This document shows, in pieces, positions 7,136 to 11,585 of a stretch of 11,585 bases of DNA; positions within the stretch are counted from its first letter, which is position 1; the number at the start of each line of letters is the position of its first letter. Under the pieces are notes generated by a model. That model saw only the letters and a program-made list of their open reading frames with translations, did not search any database and had not been told where the DNA came from. Where the stretch lies: assembly GCA_934465295.1 (NCBI GenBank), contig CAKSKU010000031.1, positions 1 to 11,585 on the forward strand. Reading direction: 5' to 3'. The stretch is from an uncultured Oscillospiraceae bacterium. Its GTDB lineage: Bacteria; Bacillota; Clostridia; Oscillospirales; Ruminococcaceae. A program made the position numbers and the translations under genes.

Positions 7136-7273
7136 GCCGAAAAGGTTTTCGCAAATTTAAAAAATATTAAAAAAATATACATTAAAACTGCCCGATATAA
7201 TGATATACTAAAACGTGTATATGTTAATAATTTGGAATTTTTATTGCTTGAATTTTTATCGGGTGGGGTAATA

Positions 7274-7972
7274 ATGGAGAAAATCAATATCGCTGTCTGC
7301 GACGATGACGCAGCTTTCCGCAAAACGCTTGAACTTGAACTTATAAGCTATTCCCGTGAAAATGAGATAGATATGTCTGTAAGAACATTCTCGAACGGAC
7401 TTGAGCTTCTTATCTCCGAAATAAAATACGATCTTATCTTCCTCGATTACAGCATGGGCATCCTCAACGGGATCGAAGTCGCTAAAAAGCTGAGGGGAAA
7501 AGGAGTCCGCTGTCCGATAATCTACGTCACGGGTTACAGCGAGATCGTCTATGACGCATTCGAGGTGAACGCTTTCCGCTTCATCACAAAGCCTGTTGAG
7601 CCGGGCGTACTGAACAAGGCTCTTGACGACTTTATCTTCCAGCTAAAGACGAATAAGCTTGTAAGCTTTGTTTCGGACGAAGCTTCGATAACGATATTCT
7701 CCTCCGAGATAGTTTATGTTGAGGGGAAATTCCGAGGCTGTATCGTTCACGCCGCAAAGAAAAGCTATCCGATAACGCAGAGCTTTGCGGAATTTACAGA
7801 GGGTCTTGGCGACAGGTTTTTTGCCTGCCGCAGGAATATAAGCGTCAACACGGCTTTCATCGATCATCTTGAGGGTTCGGCGGCTGTTCTTACGGACGGA
7901 AGAAGGCTCAAGGTCGACAAGCCTAAAGCAACAGAGCTTGCCGAGCTTATGGAAAGCTACAACGCTGACTGA
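7274..7972 (+). CDS. LytTR-type response regulator (AgrA/LytR family)
   Basis: This 232-residue protein has an N-terminal receiver domain (about 3-122) with an acidic cluster at Asp10-12. Asp58 in IFLDYSMGILNG is the phosphate acceptor, Thr86 lies in YVTGY and Lys106 in FITKPVEP. A linker leads to a LytTR DNA-binding domain (about 128-228) containing FFACRRNISVNTAFI (182-196) and GRRLKVDKP (209-217). LytTR proteins act as dimers on direct repeats about two helical turns apart, often controlling secreted products, biofilm or metabolism. I place the start at the ATG at 7274, preceded by GGGTGGGG; the open frame extends to a TTG at 7232 but that lacks a ribosome site and the receiver fold starts at KINIAVCDDD. 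No sensor kinase gene is beside it. A terminator follows, and then a decamer array that is a candidate target site. Confidence 0.93.
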   Translation: MEKINIAVCDDDAAFRKTLELELISYSRENEIDMSVRTFSNGLELLISEIKYDLIFLDYSMGILNGIEVAKKLRGKGVRCPIIYVTGYSEIVYDAFEVNAFRFITKPVEPGVLNKALDDFIFQLKTNKLVSFVSDEASITIFSSEIVYVEGKFRGCIVHAAKKSYPITQSFAEFTEGLGDRFFACRRNISVNTAFIDHLEGSAAVLTDGRRLKVDKPKATELAELMESYNAD

Positions 7973-7981
7973 TACATACAC

Positions 7982-8017
7982 AACGCTCCGTTTTTTGCGG
8001 GGCGTTTTATAGTTTTT
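7982..8017 (+). terminator. Intrinsic terminator after the LytTR regulator
   Basis: AACGCTCCG (7982-7990) pairs with CGGGGCGTT (7998-8006) with one U-G pair around a T-rich loop. It is followed by TT, then ATAG and TTTTT (8013-8017). It lies 10 bases after the stop codon and separates the regulator from the polyamine genes. Confidence 0.8.
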
Positions 8018-8070
8018 AGGCTTTATGGCTTAAGGCTCTCCCCTTTTACATAAAATTAATAAATGAGAAA

Positions 8071-8110
8071 ACGGGAGCATTTGCGAGCAATCGGGAGCAT
8101 TTCGGAGAAT
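8071..8110. repeat. Four tandem 10-bp repeats, candidate operator upstream of speD
   Basis: Four decamers follow each other without gaps: ACGGGAGCAT, TTGCGAGCAA, TCGGGAGCAT and TTCGGAGAAT. All share GAG(C/A)A at the same position, so the motif recurs every 10 bp on one face of the helix. Alternate units are most alike: CGGGAGCATTT is found at 8072-8082 and 8092-8102, 20 bp apart. The array ends 44 bp before the speD -35 box and starts about 100 bp after the LytTR regulator gene. The spacing fits a dimeric activator site; which protein binds is inference. Confidence 0.6.
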
Positions 8111-8117
8111 AAAAATA

Positions 8118-8150
8118 TTTGCGGAAAGCTTTCAAAGAAATTTGCTGAAA
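8118..8150. promoter_or_regulatory. Imperfect direct repeat and palindrome just upstream of the speD promoter
   Basis: TTTGCGGAAA (8118-8127) and TTTGCTGAAA (8141-8150) are direct repeats with one mismatch, 23 bp apart. The perfect 10-bp palindrome GAAAGCTTTC (8124-8133) overlaps the first. They lie between the decamer array and the -35 box, where an activator or repressor could bind. Confidence 0.35.
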
Positions 8151-8154
8151 TCTA

Positions 8155-8183
8155 TTGACATTTTGCGGCTTTTGTCGTATTAT
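8155..8183 (+). promoter_or_regulatory. Sigma-A type promoter of speD
   Basis: TTGACA (8155-8160) and TATTAT (8178-8183) are separated by 17 bases. Transcription should start near 8190, leaving a leader of about 66 bases before the chosen TTG start of speD. I see no clear riboswitch fold in that leader. Confidence 0.8.
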
Positions 8184-8255
8184 TTATCTTGAATTAATTT
8201 GGGCGAACTTCGTTTTTCGGGGGACGCTCTTTCTGAAAGGAACGTGAGGATAGGA

Positions 8256-9065
8256 TTGGAGAATAAGCTCAAGCTTTATGGATTCAATAATCTTACTAAG
8301 ACCTTAAGCTTTAATATTTACGATATCTGCTACGCCAAAAGCCCGAGAGAACAGAAGGACTATATCAACTATATCAACGAACAGTACAACTCCGAAAGAC
8401 TTACAAGCATTCTCTGTGACGTAACGGAGATGATCGGCGCAACAGTGCTGAATATCTCAAAACAGGATTATGAGCCGCAGGGTGCTTCGGCAACGCTCCT
8501 CATCTCGGACGAACACCGCAAAAATGCGGGCATTGATGAGTCCTGCAACCTCGGGAACACTATGACAGCGACCGTTGAAAAGGAGAGCATAGCAGGTCAC
8601 CTCGATAAGAGCCACCTTACCGTGCATACCTATCCCGAATTTCACCCCGATAACGCTATCACAACGTTCCGTGTTGATATCGACGTTTCCACCTGCGGAA
8701 AGATCACTCCGCTGAAATCCCTAAACTACCTTATCGGAAGCTTCGACTCCGATATTATAACGATAGACTATAAGGTAAGAGGCTTTACCCGTGACGAGCA
8801 GGGCAAAAAGCTCTTCATCGACCACAAAATAACCTCCATTCAGGACTATATCGCAAGGGAAACTCTCGAAAAATACGACGCAGTAGACGTTAACGTCTAC
8901 CAGTCGAACATCTTCCATACAAAAATGATGATAAAGGAGATATTCCTCCAGAACTATCTTTTCAACACCGACACCTACGAGCTTGCCCCGAAGCGCAGAC
9001 TTGAAATAAACGATGCGCTCCGCCGTGAGATGATAGAAATTTTCAGCGGACAAAACGTGTTTTGA
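8256..9065 (+). CDS. speD: S-adenosylmethionine decarboxylase proenzyme, long E. coli type
   Basis: This 269-residue proenzyme makes decarboxylated S-adenosylmethionine, the aminopropyl donor for spermidine-type polyamines. It aligns along its whole length with E. coli SpeD as I recall that sequence: KLKLYGFNNLTKTLSFNIYD near the N-terminus, QDYEPQGAS (70-78), HLDKSHLTVHTYPE (115-128), VSTCGKITPLKSLNYLI (144-160) and VNVYQSNIFHTKM (212-224). Self-cleavage should occur before Ser119, giving the pyruvoyl group; His124 and Cys147 match the residues needed for processing and catalysis. The start is taken as TTG at 8256 because it gives MENKLKLYGF, matching the family, with GTGAGGA 5 bases upstream. 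GTG at 8244 is an alternative adding four residues. The frame's earlier TTG at 8199 lacks family sequence. It has its own promoter and begins the polyamine cluster. Confidence 0.93.
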   Translation: MENKLKLYGFNNLTKTLSFNIYDICYAKSPREQKDYINYINEQYNSERLTSILCDVTEMIGATVLNISKQDYEPQGASATLLISDEHRKNAGIDESCNLGNTMTATVEKESIAGHLDKSHLTVHTYPEFHPDNAITTFRVDIDVSTCGKITPLKSLNYLIGSFDSDIITIDYKVRGFTRDEQGKKLFIDHKITSIQDYIARETLEKYDAVDVNVYQSNIFHTKMMIKEIFLQNYLFNTDTYELAPKRRLEINDALRREMIEIFSGQNVF

Positions 9066-9323
9066 TTAATTCGGAATTATGAATTCGGAATTCGGAATTA
9101 ATTGAGCTTTTACTGAATTTTGCTTAAAAGCAATACACATTTTTCGGGACGGGAGACCCGTCCCCTACGGAACGGAGTAACGAACGAATATGGGATACGA
9201 CCCCTAAAAATTCGGTTTTTATTCAGATTTGCGGAGTATAAATAATTCCGCATTCCGAATTCCGAATTCCGAATTTATTTAAGTTCCGAATTCCGAATTT
9301 ATTTAAGTTCCGAATTTATAAAG
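9066..9323. repeat. MITE-like intergenic repeat region with inverted ends and tandem 24-mers
   Basis: This stretch between speD and the membrane protein gene has no gene. An 18-bp perfect inverted repeat, GAATTCGGAATTCGGAAT (9081-9098) against its complement at 9252-9269, encloses about 150 bases. Inside is a GGGACGGG palindrome. On the right, a 24-bp unit starting TTCCGAATTCCG and ending TTTATTTAAG occurs twice without change (9260-9283 and 9284-9307), then once in shortened form (9308-9323). No transposase is encoded, so a non-autonomous element or an expanded simple repeat are the main options. Confidence 0.65.
9146..9170. repeat. Short palindromic repeat, copy 3 (GGGACGGG type)
   Basis: GGGACGGG (9146-9153) and CCCGTCCC (9157-9164) form a perfect stem around AGA, followed by CTACGG. 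It differs from the copy at 5503 at only one base in the loop. It sits roughly in the middle of the inverted-repeat region and has no T-run after it. Confidence 0.82.
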
Positions 9324-9341
9324 TGGTTGCTGTAATGTGCG

Positions 9342-9380
9342 GCGGAAGTGGTAAAATATCCGCTTCCGCTTTTTGATTTT
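9342..9380 (+). terminator. Intrinsic terminator or attenuator just before the DUF3592-like gene
   Basis: GCGGAAGTGG (9342-9351) pairs with CCGCTTCCGC (9360-9369), with one U-G pair, around TAAAATAT. TTTTT (9370-9374), GA and TTTT follow. It ends only a few bases before the ribosome site of the next gene (9384-9390), so it can end the speD transcript. If transcription comes from upstream, it would control entry into the membrane protein gene and speA. Confidence 0.78.
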
Positions 9381-9398
9381 GGGAAAGGGGCGGCGGTT

Positions 9399-10079
9399 TT
9401 GAAGTACATCAACATAAAGCGAATTTTCCTTAATATCGGTCTTACCCTCGCAGTCATAGCCGCAGTTTTTCTTTTTCATCAGCTCTATGAAAACTTTTTC
9501 CTCGTAAAAACTACGGGAACGGTGTTCAGTATGAACGCCGAGCCGAACCTTTTTTATGTTGATGAGAATGGCGAAAAAGAAAATCTTTACTCCTACGGCG
9601 TTGAATATATGACAAAGCAGGGGCAGATGTTCCGTGACGATATTTGTGACCGCCGCGGTGAATATAAGATCGGCGATACGGCGGCGCTTTACTATGACAA
9701 GCGAGAGCCCGAACATAACGCCTATCCCGAGAATAACCTCTTCTTCATAATTGCGTTCGGCGTTCCTGCGGCTCTGCTGATATATTTCTGCCGCTCGGCG
9801 TTCAAAGGCTACAAAACGGAGTACCTCGACCGATATAAGAAAACCGTCATTTTCAGCGTCATATCAGGCTGGATACCGATAATTTATTATATATGGTATA
9901 AGTTCTTTTTCACGCCCTCGGGCGAACTGTTTGCGGGACTTGGCGAGGCTCTTATGTGTATTTTCCTTTTCGCCGCTGTGCCGATAGTAAATATAATAGT
10001 ATGGATAATTTCTGCGGCAGTATATGCAAAAAAACAAAGAAAACTCGAAAGAAGTGTTGATAAAAATGGATCAGCATAA
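9399..10079 (+). CDS. Putative membrane protein, DUF3592-like
   Basis: This 226-residue protein has one N-terminal membrane helix (about 9-27) and an outside or luminal segment (31-112). Further helices follow at about 114-131 and 149-169, and one or two at 183-210. The middle segment resembles DUF3592 proteins: TTGTVFSM (38-45), YGVEYMTKQG (66-75) and EYKIGDTAALYYDKREPEHN (88-107), the last matching the family's 'Y-x-x-G-x-x-V-x-V-x-Y-D-P' pattern. DUF3592 has no established function. The start is TTG at 9399 with AAAGGGG 8 bases upstream. An earlier GTG at 9348 is in frame but lies inside the terminator stem. Its end overlaps the speA start by 14 bases, so the two are likely co-translated. 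A link to polyamine transport or sensing is only suggested by position. Confidence 0.72.
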   Translation: MKYINIKRIFLNIGLTLAVIAAVFLFHQLYENFFLVKTTGTVFSMNAEPNLFYVDENGEKENLYSYGVEYMTKQGQMFRDDICDRRGEYKIGDTAALYYDKREPEHNAYPENNLFFIIAFGVPAALLIYFCRSAFKGYKTEYLDRYKKTVIFSVISGWIPIIYYIWYKFFFTPSGELFAGLGEALMCIFLFAAVPIVNIIVWIISAAVYAKKQRKLERSVDKNGSA

Positions 10080-11511
10080 CGCTCCGATATATGAAGCTCT
10101 CCTCCGATACCGTGATGCAAGGATAGTTCCGTTCGATGTGCCGGGTCACAAGCACGGAAAGGGCAATCCTGCACTCACGGAATTCCTTGGAAAAACCTGT
10201 ATGGAAGTCGATGTGAACTCGATGAAGCCTCTTGACAACCTTATCCACCCCGTTTCCGTCATAAAGGACGCCGAGACGCTTGCGGCCGAAGCTTTCGGGG
10301 CAAGGCACTGCTTCTTTATGGTCGGCGGAACGACTTCTGCGGTGCAGACAATGGTGCTTTCCGTCTGCAAGGCCGGGGACAAGATAATAATGCCGAGAAA
10401 CGTCCACCGAAGTGCGATAAATGCGCTCATTCTCAGCGGTGCAGTTCCCGTTTATGTTAACCCGGGAGTAAACGAGCGGCTCGGCATACCTCTCGGAATG
10501 TCCGTTCGTGATGTTGAGGCTGCGATAAAGGCTAACCCCGATGCGAAGGCTGTGCTTGTCAACAACCCGACCTACTACGGAATATGCTCTAACCTGCGCA
10601 GTATTGTCCGCATTGCGCATGAACACGGAATGGCTGTGCTTGTGGACGAGGCGCACGGAACGCATTTCTATTTCGGCGAGGGTATGCCGCTTTCTGCTAT
10701 GGCGGCGGGGGCTGATCTTGCGGCGGTATCGATGCATAAATCGGGCGGTTCTCTCACGCAGAGCAGCTTTCTTCTTGTCGGCGAAAATGCAAAGGTCACC
10801 GAGGGTCACGTTCGTGCTGTAATAAACATCACGCAGACAACGAGCGCATCGTATCTGCTGCTTTCCTCGCTTGATATTTCCCGAAGAAACCTCGCTCTTG
10901 ACGGAAAGAACATTGTGCGCAAGGTCGTTGAAACGGCGAACTATGCACGTCAGGAGATAGGCAAGATCGGCGGCTACTGCGCATTTTCGGACGCACTTAT
11001 AAACGGTGATGATATCTATGATTTCGATATGACAAAGCTTTCCGTTCACACCCGTGACATCGGACTTGCAGGCATCGAAGTTTACGACAAGCTTCGTGAC
11101 ATTTACGATATCCAGATAGAATTCGGCGATATCGGAAACATTCTCGCATACATCTCCGCAGGCGATATGTGGAAGGACATAGAGCGGCTCGTTGCGGCAC
11201 TCGCCGAGATAAAGCGGCGCTTTTCCAAGGACAAGTCGGGTATGCTCGACCACGAATACATAAATCCGCAGGTAGTTCTCACGCCGCAGGAGGCTTTTTA
11301 CGGCGAGCAGGTCTCGCTCCCGATAGAGCAGAGCGCAGGCAGGGTAAGCGGCGAGTTCGTGATGTGCTACCCTCCCGGAATACCTATCGTTGCTCCGGGT
11401 GAGCTTATCACAGAGGAGATACTCGCCTACATTCGTTACTCCAAAGAGCGAGGCTGTTCAATGACGGGTACGGAGGATATGAATATTGAACGGATCAAGG
11501 TAGTTAGATAA
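10066..11511 (+). CDS. speA: Arginine/lysine/ornithine decarboxylase, SpeA-type
   Basis: This 481-residue PLP enzyme belongs to fold type I, Orn/Lys/Arg decarboxylase class, and most resembles Bacillus SpeA, which turns arginine into agmatine for putrescine synthesis. It begins MDQHNAPIYEALLRY, close to the Bacillus N-terminus. PGHKHGKGNP (26-35) is the family's signature loop. DEAHGTH (194-200) provides the aspartate that contacts the cofactor nitrogen, and Lys225 in SMHKSGGSLTQSS is the predicted Schiff-base lysine. A C-terminal domain includes EFVMCYPPGIPIVAPGE (430-446). The ATG at 10066 is chosen because it fits the family start; an in-frame ATG at 10024 would add 14 Lys/Glu-rich residues and overlap the previous gene by 56 bases. 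The ribosome site GAAAGAAGTG is weak, fitting translational coupling. Arginine is favoured by the nearby speD, but lysine cannot be excluded by eye. Confidence 0.88.
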   Translation: MDQHNAPIYEALLRYRDARIVPFDVPGHKHGKGNPALTEFLGKTCMEVDVNSMKPLDNLIHPVSVIKDAETLAAEAFGARHCFFMVGGTTSAVQTMVLSVCKAGDKIIMPRNVHRSAINALILSGAVPVYVNPGVNERLGIPLGMSVRDVEAAIKANPDAKAVLVNNPTYYGICSNLRSIVRIAHEHGMAVLVDEAHGTHFYFGEGMPLSAMAAGADLAAVSMHKSGGSLTQSSFLLVGENAKVTEGHVRAVINITQTTSASYLLLSSLDISRRNLALDGKNIVRKVVETANYARQEIGKIGGYCAFSDALINGDDIYDFDMTKLSVHTRDIGLAGIEVYDKLRDIYDIQIEFGDIGNILAYISAGDMWKDIERLVAALAEIKRRFSKDKSGMLDHEYINPQVVLTPQEAFYGEQVSLPIEQSAGRVSGEFVMCYPPGIPIVAPGELITEEILAYIRYSKERGCSMTGTEDMNIERIKVVR

Positions 11512-11585
11512 TTGATAATTGACAATTGACAATGGACAATTATATAGTTTACTGTTGACAGTTAATAGTTAACAGTTGAGAATTA
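11511..11585. repeat. Degenerate heptamer tandem repeats after speA
   Basis: From the last base of the speA stop codon the sequence runs as 7-base units: ATTGATA, ATTGACA, ATTGACA, ATGGACA, ATTATAT. After an 8-base spacer a second set follows: GTTGACA, GTTAATA, GTTAACA, GTTGAGA. The array runs off the window end. No hairpin terminator for speA is visible before it, so the transcript may continue to further genes outside the window. Confidence 0.75.

Noticed and set aside
7128..7155. Weak hairpins after the CNNM-type gene (AAACCT/AGGTTT and CGAAA/TTTCG)
   Set aside because: Stems are only 5-6 bp, A+T-rich and followed by A-runs, not T-runs; they are not convincing terminators.
7196..7201. TATAAT before the LytTR regulator as a promoter
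   Set aside because: The -10 match is perfect, but no -35-like hexamer or TGN stands at a suitable distance in this A+T-rich gap, so I did not annotate it.
7232..7273. Upstream TTG start for the LytTR regulator
   Set aside because: No ribosome site precedes it, the added residues do not belong to the receiver domain, and the ATG at 7274 has a good site.
8063..8158. A 31-residue open frame, MRKREHLRAIGSISENKNIC and on, across the decamer array
   Set aside because: It has no ribosome site, ends inside the speD -35 box and lies upstream of the mapped-looking promoter; its codons are explained by the tandem repeat. It could be revisited if relatives conserve the frame.
9952..11253. A 433-codon open frame on the - strand opposite speA
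   Set aside because: It is antisense to a clearly conserved decarboxylase, is rich in Arg, His and Cys, and resembles no family; it is a shadow of speA codon usage.

Overview
The window looks like a chromosomal segment of a gut-type Clostridia bacterium, probably close to Ruminococcus (Oscillospiraceae). This placement is an inference from mixed base composition, AGGAGG-type ribosome sites, frequent TTG starts, Bacillus/Thermotoga-like ABC exporter halves and a Bacillus-like SpeA; no marker gene settles it. Ten protein genes are supported, one of them cut by the left edge. No rRNA, tRNA, CRISPR array, transposase or phage gene is visible.

Left block (1-1112): a partial histidine phosphatase and ruvX, overlapping by one base on the + strand, end at a strong hairpin that can terminate transcription from both sides. 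Facing them on the - strand (1113-5132) is a compact three-gene operon: a GtrA-type membrane protein followed by the two halves of a heterodimeric ABC exporter. It has a near-consensus promoter and tightly coupled reading frames. The upstream ABC half has the substitutions typical of a degenerate ATP site.

Middle block (5133-8017): a divergent, near-perfect promoter drives a 59-residue helical protein of unknown function with its own terminator. Next come an intergenic stretch with palindromic repeats, a CNNM/CorC-type membrane protein with CBS domains, and a LytTR response regulator with no kinase gene beside it.

Right block (8018-11585): a polyamine cluster with speD (S-adenosylmethionine decarboxylase), a DUF3592-like membrane protein and speA (arginine/lysine decarboxylase family). 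The speD promoter is preceded by four 10-bp tandem repeats on one helical face. They lie between the LytTR regulator gene and speD and form the best operator candidate here. A MITE-like repeat region and an intrinsic terminator separate speD from the membrane protein gene, which overlaps speA. The window ends in degenerate heptamer repeats.

No wholly new system is evident. The points most worth following up are the phased decamers by an orphan LytTR regulator, the small strongly promoted ORF, the membrane protein placed between two polyamine genes behind a terminator hairpin, and the family of short palindromic repeats.
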